Shown here piece after piece: positions 37,909-50,049 of a DNA stretch of 64,000 nucleotides. The stretch covers positions 10,964,193 to 11,028,192 of the forward strand of contig NC_091012.1 of the NCBI RefSeq assembly GCF_041146395.1. Reading direction: 5' to 3'. Under the pieces are notes generated by a model that saw only the letters and a list, made by a program, of their open reading frames with translations, was not told the DNA's origin and did no database searches. The number at the start of each line of letters is the position of its first letter. The first letter of the stretch is position 1. Origin of the DNA: Eulemur rufifrons. Taxonomy: Eukaryota > Chordata > Mammalia > Primates > Lemuridae. Both the position numbers and the translations under genes were made by a program.

Positions 37909-39002
37909 TCATTCCCCGTTTCCTGGCGGGTAGTTAAGGTACAACAGGGGCACAAAGCGCCTCATGTTCCGCAACATCAGGGTAACTTGGTCAAGAAAGG
38001 ACAGAAAGGAAGTTCGGAGGAGATGACCATCTTCAGAGGTCCATCTGCTAAAAGTGAGGGAAAGTGAAAAGCAAGTTAGCAGTAAGAACCCCTGCCTACG
38101 CCCGGTACACCGCCCCTCTTCTTCTGACCTAATACTTAGGTGTCTCCCTGTCTCCATTACCATGCCCCTCCATCTGAGCACCTATCGCCACACCTCCACC
38201 CCAGCTCCTTCTAGAACTGACACAATCAGGAGGCTGCCGTCCACCCGGAACTCCTTATGAATGGCCTGCTGCTGGGGTTCCTCACGAGGAGCCAAGGATC
38301 TGCAAGCAATCTCCGCTTCCACGGGAGACGGGAAAGGGACTGTGAGAACGCTGGAGGAGAAATGGTTAAGGCATCATCCACTACTGGCTTTACTTGTCCC
38401 TCAAGCCTCCTTAACCCTCTAGGCCCACTTCCGCCCAGGCAGCTGTCAGGCTAGCCCCGCATGCACCCAGTCATCTCAGGTCCTGGCCCCTGTCCCTGTC
38501 CGTCTCCTCAGTCTAACCCTCAGGTCATCCACGTCCACCGCACTCTGTCTCCTCAGCCTGGCCTTCTCCCTCGGCCCTCTCAGGCCTGTTTCTCCACCTC
38601 CTGCATTCTCAGGCCTTCCGCACCCCCTCTCCTGTCCCCTCAGGCCATCCTGGCCTTCCTCCTGCTCCCCTGTGGTCTTTCCCTTCCAGGTGTTATTGGT
38701 CCCTGCCCTGCTCCCCCATCTGTACCCTGCTCTGCCCCACCCCTTTTACCTCTCTGCTCTCCCCTGGCCTCATAGCCAAAGCTGGATCGCCTTAAAGGAT
38801 ACAGTTGCGTTAGTTGGATTCCTGGCCTTGCGTCTGCGGGCACAGGCTCCCCACCTTGCCCTGGAGCAGGGGCACCCACCACAGGAGCGCCACCGGCTGC
38901 GCCCGCGCCACCCTGGCCACTGGGGCCGCCCTGACCATCAGGGCTTCTGCGGCCACTCTGGTCTCCTGCACCTCCCGCTGCACCTGCATCTGGGGCCTGC
39001 AT
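37909..39002 (-). CDS. LAGE3: LAGE3-like KEOPS/EKC subunit, complete three-exon gene
   Basis: Minus-strand exons: 39,002-38,803, 38,350-38,222 and 38,047-37,909 (stop). Splice sites: donors GTATCC and GTCAGT; acceptors tcctccag and cacttttag. The 468 nt give 155 residues (human LAGE3 is 143). Residues 1-66 are a Gly/Ala/Pro-rich low-complexity leader (MQAPDAGAAGGAGD). From about residue 67 comes the Pcc1-type fold: VLTVPFPSPVEAEIACRSLAP, then HKEFRVDGSLLIVRW, then LLRTSFLSFLDQVTLMLRNM. This aligns along its length with LAGE3 (TLSVPFPTPLEAEIA, VVRWKAED, FLDQ). LAGE3 is the Pcc1 homologue of the KEOPS/EKC complex (with OSGEP, TP53RK, TPRKB and GON7), which makes the t6A base of ANN-decoding tRNAs. 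The locus has a CpG-rich promoter and an AATAAA. All parts are open, so I judge it functional. The ATG is chosen by homology with locus 1. Confidence 0.88.
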
Positions 39003-39310
39003 GGCTGCTCCGCTTCTCCCTCAGAGCCCACGGGGAAGCCAACCGCCCTGCCCGACCAACAGCCGCTGAGGCGCGCGGGCTTCCCCACAATGCACCGCGG
39101 GATGCCCACTGCGCCGGCGCACACGGGCCGCCGGCACGTGGTCGGTTCCCGCCAAGGCAGCCCTGCGCCTGCGCGCCCTGCAGGAGACTGAGGCGCTCTC
39201 TAGAGGCCCCGCTGGACGCTCGGCACGTGAGGCGCCACAGGCTCCTTAGGGCGCCTGCGCAGACGAGCCCCTAGTGAGGCCTTCTGGAACGTGGTTAGTT
39301 CCCGCCAAAC
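39003..39310 (-). promoter_or_regulatory. CpG-rich promoter of LAGE3-like locus 2, repeated module
   Basis: A dense CpG block immediately upstream of the locus 2 ATG. Visible sites are CACGTG at 39,135-39,140 followed by ggtTTCCCGCC (to 39,153), a second CACGTG at 39,224-39,229, and a degenerate copy at 39,287-39,306 (aacgtggttagttcccgcc). There are several 'gcgcctgcgca' NRF1-like sites. The spacing suggests an internal duplication of a CACGTG-N5-7-TTCCCGCC module. No TATA box, which fits a housekeeping-type promoter. Confidence 0.65.
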
Positions 39311-39314
39311 TGTC

Positions 39315-40825
39315 CCCAAGGGTGTGCGGCTGCCAGCCTAGTCAACATTACGTATAGCCAGCCTTCCCTGAAGCCCCCTCTCCTAGACGGCAGGCCTAGG
39401 GTCCCGGGTGCCCCTATCCCTTCCCTGTGGAAGCCTGGAGGACGTGCAGACCACACAGAGAACTCGGGCAGGTGAAGGCTAGGGGGGAGGTTGGGCCTCT
39501 CGACAAGGCAAAATCTGATCAGGTGTAGCTGGGCTAGACGCGGGACCTGCCCGACGCACTTGGCTCTCTAGGGCTGAGTGAAGGGTGGCTGAGCATGAGA
39601 TGCGATGATGGGAGAAGGTGCCAGGGGCTGGCTGTCCCAGGCTGGAGGGCCAGCCTCGGGAGCTTGGACTGGATAATGTAGGCGGTGGGGGGCCGTTGTG
39701 AGTGCATGGTCCGAAGGGAAGGACTAATGGTAAAGGTCACCTTCAAGTCTTCGCTGTGTGTGGGCAGTGTTTCTCCATAGGTCTCTATGCCAACTCACAC
39801 AGCACAATATAGCAATCGCGCCACACGGATACAGATGTAAATAACCCCCAAAGCATAGATACCAATAAAATGCAGTAAAACAGTGATAAAATAATCCGTT
39901 TCATATTCGTCACCTTTGTTTTCAATATAATTTATGGAATTAAAAGCTTATGCAATTAAATTTTAGTAATGGCAGCAATTAACAAGCTCCCAAATTTCTG
40001 ACAGTGTAACAGTTATCTCTCAGGAGCCCATATGACCCAGCTCCAGCACATCCATTCTTACTGATCTCCTTTTCCTACTCACACCTCTCTAGATAGTTCT
40101 AGTAACTGCTCTTCAGTTAAAGATGTTAGAATGTGCTGCTTCCTGCCGTGCCCTTACACTCCAAGGGTAGATGCAAGCATCTTAGAAATGACATGAAGGC
40201 ATCTTCGTGTATCAGTTGAGGTTTGTTCCCAGATAACATAAACCTCTCTGGCTAGTTTTGCACAGGAAATTTAACACAGAGAACCAGTTGCTTACAAAAG
40301 CATTTAAAGAGCTGGAAGAATGGAATGTAGGCTGAGGCTCTGGGAATGACTCCCACGATACCACAGAACTGACCTGCTCGGGGAGCTGGCACCCATGCCA
40401 TAAGAGGAAGATAGAGAATCAGGAGGCTACTGGCTCCACCTTTGGTTCTCAGAACATACCACCCTTGCTATGATTCAAGTACCAGGAAGTTCCGTCCCTT
40501 AAGCATTGGTTCCAGAGTTACTGTGCAGGCGCTAGATCAGAATAGGCCTTAAGAAAGGATGCCTTGAAACCAGTGGTGTACTGGTAACAATGGGCTCTCG
40601 GGAGGCAGGGAGGAGCCCTGATTCGTGGCATTTGCTGATTTCCATGGTGTACATATGCCCATCAGAGCTGGTTTCAAGCAACCGACATAATATCTCTGAG
40701 GTTGAGTTGTGAAGAGATGCTCCCAATGGGCTGTCACCAGCAGGTACAAGCTGGCCCTAGCACACCACTGCTTGCCTTGCATCTGCCTTGCACCACACAC
40801 AGGAATCTCATCTAATGCTGACCCA
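39315..40825. other. Upstream flank of locus 2, no gene
   Basis: No coding homology. About 40,200-40,820 reads like an old interspersed repeat of unknown class. Confidence 0.4.
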
Positions 40826-40829
40826 GAAA

Positions 40830-41165
40830 CATCAGTCTCTGTGACTTGCAGAGAGGGCAGAGGTAGCAGATTCCTCCTCACTTTGCCTTCCAAATTAAGT
40901 GCTAGTGCAACTAACTGGCCAGATGTAAAGGACATCTAGAACGCTACTTCAAAAGGAGCAAGGAAAATGTAGTTTTTATTTCTCCAATATCTGCTGTTGA
41001 AAAAGGCTCACTAGACGAAGGTGGGGTTGGATGGTGAGGAGCCAAACCACGGAACGCACCACAGTCCTCCCTGGTGTTCCTCTGTATCCACATGTATACT
41101 TGTGAAACACAACGATAGCCAACACTTACTATGTTTCAGATGCTCTTTCCAGTGCTTTATATGAA
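40830..41165 (-). repeat. Inverted repeat block, arm 2
   Basis: Reverse complement of 15,255-15,622, similar over about 340 bp with small gaps. On its right it is cut by an antisense L1 beginning near 41,170. Confidence 0.75.
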
Positions 41166-41169
41166 TATG

Positions 41170-44100
41170 AATATCCATTGCTGGATCGGCACCTTTGTCA
41201 AAAATTATTTAGCCATAGATGTATGGGTTTATTTATGGACTCTCAATTCTATTCTTTTGCTTTCTATGTCTGTCCTCATGCTAGCACCACACACGGTTGT
41301 TACAGTAGCTGTGTAGTAAGTTTGAAATTGGGAAGTGTGAGTCTTTCGACTTTGTTCTTTTTTGAGGGTTTTTTTTTTTTTTTGCGACTTGGGGCCCCTT
41401 GCAATTCCATATGAATCTGAGGATCAGCTTTTCCATTTCTTCAGAAAAAAAAAAGGCTGTTGGAATTTTGACAGTGATTGCATTAAATTTGTAGATTATT
41501 TTGGGTAGTATTGACCACTTAACGATATCAAATCTCCCTACTCATGAACACAAGAAGTCTTTCTATTTATTCAGGTCAGTCTTTAATTTCTTTTAGCAGT
41601 ATTTTCTAATTTTCAATATGCAAGCCTTTCACCTCCTTGCTTAGATTTATTCCCTGGTGTTTCATTCTTTGAGATGCTATTTGAAATGGAATTGTTTTCT
41701 TAATTTCCTTTCTAGGTTGCTCATGGCAGGTCCATAGAAACACAATTAAGTTTGGCATGTTGATCTTTTACCCTGCAAACTGCTCAATTTGTTTATTAGC
41801 TATAGTAACTTTCACGTGAATTTTTGGGGGATTCTGTATACACAAAATCATGTTATCTGTGAACAGAGATAGTTTTACTTTTTTCTTTCCAATGTGAATG
41901 CTTTGCATTTCTTTTTTTCCAAACTTCCTCTGGCTCAAACTCCCAGTACAGTGTTGAAAGCAGTCATCCTTGTTTTGTTCCTGATGTTAGGAGGAAAGTT
42001 TTCAGTCTTTCACCAATAATATGATGTTAACTATGGACTTTTCATGGATGCCCTTTATCGTGTCAAGGAAGTTCCCTTGTATCACTAGTTTTTGAGCGCT
42101 TTTATTATGAAAGAGTGTTGGCATTTGCCAAGTCCCTAGTCTGTGTCTAATGAGAGGATCATGTGTTTTTTCCTCTCTTGGTCTCATTAATGTGGTGTAT
42201 TACACCGATACATTTTTTTGTTGCTGTTGAGTTATACATGCATTCCTGGGATAAGTGCCACTTGGTGATCGTGTATAAACCTTTTAAAATCCTGTTGGAT
42301 TTGGTTTGTTAGTATTTTATTGAGGATTTTTGCATTGATATTCATAATGAGTATTGGTCTCTAAATATCTTTTGATGCATGTGTTGTTGTCATGTAGCTT
42401 TGATATCAGGGTAATGCTGGCCTCACAGAATGAGTTAAGAAGTACTCCCTTCTCTCCTATTTTTACAAGACTTTGAGGATTGGTGTTAATTCTTTTAAAA
42501 ACATTTGGTAGAATTACCCAGTGAAGTCATCTGGTTCTGGACTTTTCTTTGGAAGTTTTTGATTACTGATTGAATCTCTTTACTTGTTATACTTATGTTC
42601 AGATTTTTTAAAATCTCTTATAAATTCACTTTAGGCAGTTTGTTGCCAGGAAGTTGTCTATTCATCTAGTTTCTCTAATTTATTGGTGTACAATTGTTCA
42701 TAGTTTTCTTTCATATTTTTTTTAAAGTTTTGTAAAGTTGGTACTAATGTCTCTACTTTTATTTCTAATTTTAGTGATTTGTGTCTATTCTCTTTTTTTG
42801 GTAGTCTAGCTAGAGGTTTGTCAATTTTGGTGCTCTTATCAATGAACCAACTCTTTGGTTTCCTTGACTCTCTCTATTGTTTTCTCTTCTCTATTTTATT
42901 TATATCAACTCTAATATTTATTATTTCATTCATTCTTCTATTTCAGTTTGCTCTTATTTTGCTAGTTCCACAAGACATAAAGTTAGGTTATTGATTTCAC
43001 AACTGTCTTCTTTTTATTTTTTATTTTACTTGTTTATTTTATTTTATTTTTTTTTTATTTATTTATTTTTTTTTTTGGCTCATCATGGGGGTACGAAGTT
43101 CAGGTTATATATATTGCCCGTGCCTCCCCATCCCAGCATACCACTCTGTCACCCTGGATAGAGTGCTGTGGCGTCAGCCTAGCTCACAGCAACCTCAAAC
43201 TCCTAGGCTCAACAATCCTTCTGCCTCAGCCTCCCAAGTAGCTGGGACTACAGGCATGCGCCACCATACCCAGCTATTTTTTTCTGTATATTTTTAGTTG
43301 TCCAGCTAATTTCTTTCTATTTTTTCATAGAGATGGGGTCTCATTCTTGCTCAGGCTGGTTTTCAACTCCTGAGCTCAAACAATCCGCCTGCCTTGGCTT
43401 CCCAGAGTGCTAGGATTACAGGCATGAGCCACTGAGACCGGCCTTTTTTTTAAAATACAGTCATTTACAGTTATAAAATTATTTACTACCTTCACTTCAT
43501 ATCATAAACTTTGTGTGCTTTGTTTCATCTTCATTAATCTCTAAATATTTCTAATTTCCCTTGTGCTTTCTTCTTTGACCTATTGGTTGTTTAAAATGTA
43601 TTGTTTCATTTCTGCGTATTTGGGAATTTTCCAGTTTTCCTTTTTTTATTGATTTCTAGTTTCATTCCATTGTGGTGGAAAAGATACTGGGAAATATTTC
43701 AGTCTGTTTACATTAATTAAGTGTAGTTTTGTGGTCTACCATAAGATCTCTCCTAGAGAATATTCCATATGCACTTGAGAAGAATGTGTATTCCGCTGTT
43801 GTTGGGTGGAATATTCTACATGGGTCTGTTAGGTCTAGTTGGTCTATAACATTGTTCAAGTCCTCTATTTCCTTATTAATCTTTTGTCTGCATGTTCCAC
43901 CCATTATTTAAAGTGGTGTACTAACGTCTCCAACTATTATTGTAGAGCAGACTATTTGTCTCTTCCACTCTGTAAATTTTGCTTCATATATTTTGGGACA
44001 CTATTGTTTTATGCATATATGTTCATAACTGCTATATCTTCTTGCTGAACTGACCATTTTTGTAAGTATACAAGGCCATTCTTTTGTGTTTTGTACAAGA

Positions 44101-44250
44101 TTTTCACTTGAATTCTCTTTTGTGTGATATTAGTACAGACACTCAACCCCCCCTTTTGTAAAGTTTGCATGGAATATCCACTTCCCTTCTTTCAGTTTGA
44201 TTCTATTTGTGTCTGTAGATATAAAGCGTACAGAGTAAAATCAAGATAAA
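41170..44250 (-). repeat. Long L1 ORF2 segment, antisense, with Alu insertion
   Basis: About 3 kb of antisense L1 ORF2: 'gtttatttatggactctcaa' near 41,225, the block 41,980-42,190, 42,420-42,560 and 43,570-43,960. It is interrupted at 43,017-43,443 by a T-rich L1 tail plus Alu. No open ORF2 remains. Confidence 0.85.
43017..43443 (-). mobile_element. L1 tail plus Alu, antisense composite
   Basis: A T-rich tract (43,017-43,077) leads into a strepsirrhine L1 3'-tail phrase ('tcatcatgggggtacgaag', to about 43,138). It continues without a gap into an antisense Alu (43,139-43,443) that has the strepsirrhine linker. The Alu lacks its own poly-T at the junction, so this looks like one composite insertion or an insertion into the tail. 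Confidence 0.7.
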
Positions 44251-44624
44251 CCATATACAAATGTTTAGAAGGGTTTTATATAAGAAGAAAATTATTTAAA
44301 AACTAGCAGAACACAGAGGTGCATATTAACATGTTTTAGTGCCATCAACTAGATCAATCCTATTTTTATTCATGACGTTATTTTTATATTAAAAAATCAA
44401 ATGTCTATCTGAAACAATATAGCAAAAGTGTAGTCAGGAACATTCTATGAGTGGAAAGTAATGACTGGAGTCTAGTGGTGTGATCCATTAAAATGTATAG
44501 CAAACATAATTCTTAAGACTATGATGTGTCACAGCTATAGCAGTGTTCATTCCACAGAGAAGTTTCTGGGGAGATTTACAGCTCAATGGGAATGGGCTGA
44601 ATTTTGACCTACTGTGAAACTTGA

Positions 44625-45529
44625 CAACAAACAAAGGTAACTTAGAGGCAACGTAATGGGAAATGCACTTGCAATGTGTTTGATAATGAAAGGGCTAATA
44701 TCTTTACTATACAAGAGCTCTCACACATCACTAAGCAAAAGCCAAACAACCAAGTGGAAAAACAGATAAAGGTAAGCACAGGCAATTCTTAGAAGACAGG
44801 TAGGAGTAATATGGCCCAGCGAAGGAACAAAAAGATGTTAGGCTTCAATAATGACCAAAGAACCGCATATAACAACATTGAGAATTCATTTTCCCCCATC
44901 CTATTAGCAAACATTATGATGATTGATAAGACCCTTACTATTAGCACGAATGAAGATGGTGCCACCATTTTGGTAAAAATTTTGCAAAGTCTCTCAGAAA
45001 TTTAAAAGTGAATGTCTTCTGTCCCAGCAACTCAAATTCTTAGCTTTGTCCTTTGAAACGTCTGTACAACCACAAAGATGAGCATACAACAATGGTCATT
45101 GCAGCATTCCCTTTTTTTCTTTCAGCATATTATGGGTGTACAAATATGTTTAGTTTATGTATACTGCCCTTGCCCCACCTGAGTCAGAGCTTTGAGGATG
45201 TTCATCCCCCAGACAGTGTGCACATGTACTCACCATCAAAGTGATTTTCACTGATCAACACTTAAGTGCAGTATTATTTAAAAATGACTAAAAGTCAGAA
45301 ACAACATAGGTAAGTGGTATAGCACATTATAATGCATCCATAAAATGGTTTACTGAAAGAATGAGGTGCATGGCTCTGCACACTGCTAGGGAGAAACGTC
45401 CACAATATATATATGTTAAGTGAAAAGGGGAAGCCACAGGGCAATGTATATAGTATCATCACATGTGTATGACATGAACAAACTCTGCCTTTGAAGCACA
45501 GAAGCATCAACCCAGCCTGTTAACTGTAG

Positions 45530-45561
<32 letters not shown>

Positions 45562-46206
45562 ACTGTTCAGTCTGCCTTAGTCTTGTCTGCAGTGTTTGAA
45601 TGATTTTTCTTGGGGTAAGATTATTTTGGGGATCAGCAGAAAACAATGAAGTTGGCTGCAACTGAAGGGACACTGGCCTGGTCTGGCGCCTCAGCCCATG
45701 CCCTGAGGTAGGTCCAGGGGGCCCTGCGCTGTTTGCTCCCATTCTCCAGCTGCAGGTCCCTCCTACAGGGTGCCTAAGAAGAGGTGAAAGCTGTCTGCCC
45801 CTTGCAACGTGTCAGAGAACAGGACCCCGAGTGTCTCAGCTCCAGGGCCAGGCCCTGTTCTGTGACTTTGCTGGCTGAGATGCTCCCTCAAGCACCAAGC
45901 CACCCTCTCGCTCCTTGGACGGCTTCCCAACCTACCAGGCAGGTGGGCTTTGAGTTTCCTGATGTCCTGGGGCAGACAGACCTATCTGCAGACACACAGA
46001 CAGACAGGTGGTCACAGACTGACTTCCGCACAGCTCGGCCTCACTGTGCAAACTGTGCTGGTTGTCCCGCTGCCCCGGGGCAAGGCGCGGCTCCTCCGCG
46101 CTCTCCCTCTCAGGGACTCAGCTCTCGGGGTGTCTGCACGGGGGGCCTCCTCCACTGCCCCTGCCCGCCCCTGTGGTGCCCCACGACGAGCTCCACTTTG
46201 GTGTGA
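44625..46206 (+). repeat. Segmental duplication, copy 2 of 2
   Basis: Direct copy of 12,075-13,672. It includes the same L1 segment, the L1 tail (45,112-45,235), a (TG)n tract (45,534-45,561) and the GC-rich end. It differs by point changes, TG length and a 4-bp CAGA insertion near 46,000-46,012. Homology stops at about 46,206. Confidence 0.9.
45534..45561 (+). repeat. (TG)n microsatellite
   Basis: About 14 TG units, the counterpart of the tract at 13,001-13,031. Confidence 0.95.
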
Positions 46207-46209
46207 GGT

Positions 46210-47780
46210 CTTGCCCGGGTGTCCCTGCTTCACCATGACTCAAAGTCCTCTACCTACCCACGTGACAACCATTCTACACATTTGGGAAGACAGCAGTCAA
46301 GTTGACTCTGGAGGACTTGACTTAGAATTACAGAGTATTAGGGCCGGAAGGAACCAGTAGGATCATCTGCACCTGGGGCTTGCATTTTCTCTACCACAAG
46401 CCTGGCCAGATGCTCCCACCACCTGTGCCTGAGCCCTCAAGGGCTGGAGAGCTCACTCATTCCCCAGGAAACCTGCTGGCAGGACAGGAAGGTCTTTGTG
46501 ACATGGCTCTTTCTCTTTCATTTTCCTTTGTGCACCTTGGGCTCAAACAGAGTAAGTTCAGTCGGTCCCAACAGTCCCAGTGCCTTTCCATAGTCCACAG
46601 GTTCCCCCACATCTCAGCGAGTCTTCTCGGCTTTCATCCGTGGCCTTGACTGAAACCAGGTGCCTCCCAGGACACTGGGGGCACCAGAAAAGGAAGCTGC
46701 TCTTATCCTTCAGGTTGGGAAGGTGGGGTTGGCATTCTACTCTCTTCCCACTGGGGCTTCCAGACACAACTTCCACCTGTCCTGTGAAAACTCCTGCTTA
46801 CCTCAGGTGGGACTGGCCTCAGCACTGCCTAGCTGTGCCACCCTGTCTCTCTCCTCATCAAGCTCTTTAACGGATGAGAGATAGAGACCGCTAGAAACAT
46901 CTTGGCTAAAGGGATATTTGTCGTAATGCTGAGACAGGCAACCACGTGGACATCGGTGTCAGGAAGCAAAAGAGGGCCAGATTTTGTGGGACCTGGTCCA
47001 CAGAGCTGAAGGTCAAGAGTGGAGTTGCCTGTAGAACACATTGAAGGCACATTCAATATCCAGCCTGTTCCCCTGGCCCTGTCAAGCTAGTAGCCACGTT
47101 CCAGCCTCCCCTGCAGCTTGGGGTGACCATGTGACATGGCTCTACTCAATTTCTTATCATTTCTCACAGCTAGGGCACAACTCGCAAGAGTTGTCTGTAT
47201 GTACTCTCTGCTCCCTTCCTCTTGTCACAATCTCTCTGGAGCCTACTCCATTTGATAGCGTTTTGGCTGTTTTCTGTCCGCCTGATTTTGGCCACTGCCT
47301 CTTCCTCCCAGGCAAAGCCAGTGGGAAGCAGTTCCCCTGTCTCACCTCTCCTCAGGGGAGCTTGCCAGTCTTTGGGATTCAGGTCACCTGGTTGCTGTGT
47401 GAGCGGAGCTCTTTGACGTGCCCAAGAAAAGTGAATATTTTGTAGATTATCTGTTTGTTTTGTTGTTGTTGCTCTTGATTTGGGAGAAACATTCTCTAAT
47501 CAATTGTTGGGCCTCAAAGACCGAAATAGATGGGCAATTACTCAGGCCCTACCTGATGTACAGAGCGGAAAGAAGTCTAGGTAGGGAAAGCAGAGGCCCG
47601 GATTAGGGACTATCTTGATGGAGGTCCAAATAGAAACCGCTGCAGCTCTCTTTCTCCAACAAGAATATGCAACCTGAAAGATGTAATGCATCCCCTGGGA
47701 GAATCACAGAGATCAGTGCCAACATCCAAGCCCCTAAACATATGGGGAAGTTAATACCCATAGAACACCCCACCTGTCTT
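46210..47780. other. No gene recognised
   Basis: Unassigned intergenic DNA. About 46,320-46,400 has MIR-like phrasing ('ccggaaggaaccagtaggat'), which is weak. Confidence 0.4.
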
Positions 47781-47900
47781 TTGCAGAAGACAGATAACTG
47801 TTGGAGAATGACAGTATATTATGTCATGCTTACTCAGATGCTGACACCAGTTGAGGTTGTTCTCAGCATGCGACCATTACTCAGCTATTGTTCTGGCAAA
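47780..47900 (+). mobile_element. Endogenous retrovirus pol (reverse transcriptase) remnant
   Basis: The plus frame has WRMTVYYVMLTQMLTPV, matching the start of class I endogenous-retrovirus reverse transcriptase domains. The usual D-Y-x-x-L-N positions read Y-Y-V-M-L-T. Homology fades quickly and no catalytic box is visible, so it is an inert short fragment. Confidence 0.5.
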
Positions 47901-48049
47901 TGTCTTTCCCTCTATACCAGTGAGCAAAGACTGCTGACAATCAGAAGTTGTTTTCTCTCACCATGCTCTCCTCGACGGAGAAGTAGTCTCCCTTTATTAA
48001 GTTTACATAAAGTTGTCATTGCAAAGTGACTTACTTTTATGTAGCTTTA

Positions 48050-48760
48050 AAATAATTCCATGGAGTACTAATCAGCCATAAAAATCATGAACTAATACCC
48101 CTTGTACTCTCCTGGATGGAGCTGGAGCCCGTTCTTCAAAGTGAAATATCACTAGAATGGAAAAACAAGCATCACAGGTACTCTCCGTAAAACTGGTATT
48201 CATTGATCAACACTGGGGCCAGGCACGGCGGCTCACGCCTGTAATCCTACCACTCTGGGAAGCCGAGGTGGGCGGATCATTTGAGCTCACGAGTTTGAGA
48301 CCAGCCTGAGCAAGAGTGAGATCCCGTCTCTACTAAAAATAGAAAGAAATTATATTGACAACTAAAATATATATATAGAAAAAATTAGCCGGGTGTGGTG
48401 GCACATACCTGTAGTCCCAGGTACTTGGGAGGCTGAGGCAGGAGGATCACTTGAGCCCAGGATTCTGAAGTTGCTGTGAGCTAGGCTGACGCCCTGGCAC
48501 TCTAGCCCAGGCAACAGAGTGAGACTCTGTCTCAAAAACAAACAAACAAACAAAAAACCCAGTAATGTGCACATATGGGAGTAGCATTCACAGGGCGTCA
48601 GGCAGGTGGGAGAGGGGAGGAGGGGATGGGGATGGTTCGCAATGTCAGGGGGTTTGGCACACTTGTTGGTCTGAGTTGGGTGGTGCAAAGGCAATGTATG
48701 TAACCAAAGCCTTTGCACCCCCGTAATATTCTAAAATAAAACAATAATTTAAAAAGGAAG
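48050..48760 (+). repeat. L1 3' end, sense, split by an Alu
   Basis: 48,055-48,180 is the L1 ORF2 C-terminal/3' UTR text in sense. It resumes after the Alu at 48,558 with a G-rich 3' UTR and an A-rich tail near 48,735-48,760. Confidence 0.75.
48216..48557 (+). mobile_element. Strepsirrhine-type Alu dimer, sense
   Basis: Starts 'ggccaggcacggcggctcac'. The linker is 'attgacaactaaaatatata', the right arm is 'gtgagctaggctgacgccc', and the tail is (CAAA)n. It is inserted in the L1 3' UTR. Confidence 0.93.
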
Positions 48761-48769
48761 AAAAAATGA

Positions 48770-49360
48770 TTCCAAATACTTACTATTTGAGTGACTTAAG
48801 AACATGGAATGTAACCCCCCTCCCACAAGAATGTTACATCACACCTTATCGGACCACACATGTGAGTTATAGGTAGGCCTCAACTGCTGGACTCCAAGAC
48901 ACACAGGAACCCAAGATTTTGACAGACGCACTGGGAGCTTAGGCTGTGGCAGGGCTACTCTCCGCCAGCCTTGGAGCGATTCTCTGAAGCCTCGCCCACC
49001 AGTACTGCGGCACTGCGCTACTCTCCAGCTTTGAGGGACCTTGAGTGCCATCGTGCGTCTCCACCGTGTGGGTCAAATCGTCTCTCCCAAGGACCTCTCC
49101 TAGAAAGGTCTGCCTCAAACCTCAATTAGACTTTATGTCCACCCTCAGTGAGAAACTAGACTTTAACACTTGGAGACTCTAGACAAAACTGGAACTCACT
49201 TACTATGGGGTTCAGGTGCCTCGTCTACAGAGTGTGTCTCCTATGAGATTGTTCTCATGCTTCTCCCCCTTGCAGCATTGTGGGGGAAAAATAATATCTT
49301 TGTGTGGAAATAAACCGTGTGATTGGTGAGATCACGCTTTGATCATTACCTCATTGCAAC
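48770..49360. other. No gene recognised
   Basis: Unassigned sequence between two L1 remnants. Confidence 0.45.
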
Positions 49361-49369
49361 CATACAAAA

Positions 49370-49800
49370 CACATACAGCAAAGCACACATATCTCAAGTT
49401 GTGAAGCTTCATGAATTTTAACAACTTCAAAATGCTCATGTGACCAGCACACAGATCAAGATATAGAACACAACCAGAACCCCTAAGGCACCCCCAGTGT
49501 CCTCTCCCAGTCAGTACCTCCACCCTCGGGTAACCACTGTCCTGGCTCGATTAACTCTCGCCTGTTTTTCATTTAGAGGAATGGACTCATCCAGGAAGTA
49601 CTCCTGTGTGTCTGACTTCTTTAACGCAACAGTATGTCTGTGGCATTCATCCATGTTGTCCAGTGTTTCAGTACATTCATTCTGTTTGTTGAGCAGCATT
49701 CCACTTAATGAACACGCAACTTATTTACCCATTCTATTGTTCACAAAGACTTGGGCTGTTTCCTCTATGTGGCTATTACGAAGAGGGCTACTATGAAGTC
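49370..49800 (-). repeat. L1M 3' region, antisense
   Basis: Antisense old-L1 text: 'taaccactgtcctggctcga', 'gtggcattcatccatgttg' and 'ttatttacccattctattg'. Confidence 0.7.
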
Positions 49801-49809
49801 AGTCTGGCC

Positions 49810-50040
49810 TATTTTTATTGGTCATCTGTTGCTGCATAGCAAATTACCCCCAAATCTAGTGGCTAGCACAACAACAAACATTTGTTGTTTATGGGGGTCA
49901 GGAATTTGGGAGTAGGCTAGTCAGGCAGTTCTGGCTCAGAGTCTTTCGTGAGGCTGCAGTGAAATTGTTGGTCAGGGCTGCAGCTGTAACCGCAGGACCG
50001 CTACCTACTGGCTCAACTTCGGTGAGTGGTTTGGAGATAG
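49810..50040. repeat. Old interspersed repeat, class unassigned
   Basis: The phrase 'catctgttgctgcatagcaa' followed by 'gtcaggaatttgggagtagg' and 'ctggctcagagtctttcgtg' is a familiar mammalian repeat. I cannot name its family with confidence. Confidence 0.45.
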
Positions 50041-50049
50041 GGCATTTAG

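Larger units (their letters stand above)
35400..39310 (-). repeat. Duplication block A (contains LAGE3-like locus 2)
   Basis: Direct duplicate of block B (53,460-58,830). Matching landmarks are 36,030-36,310 with 53,765-54,070, 36,620-37,420 with 55,570-56,240, and 37,600-39,306 with 57,300-58,823. Both blocks have the gene on the minus strand and share the same old L1 fragment in the 3' flank. The duplication therefore carried gene, promoter and flank together. Block B has gained about 1.5 kb. Confidence 0.8.
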
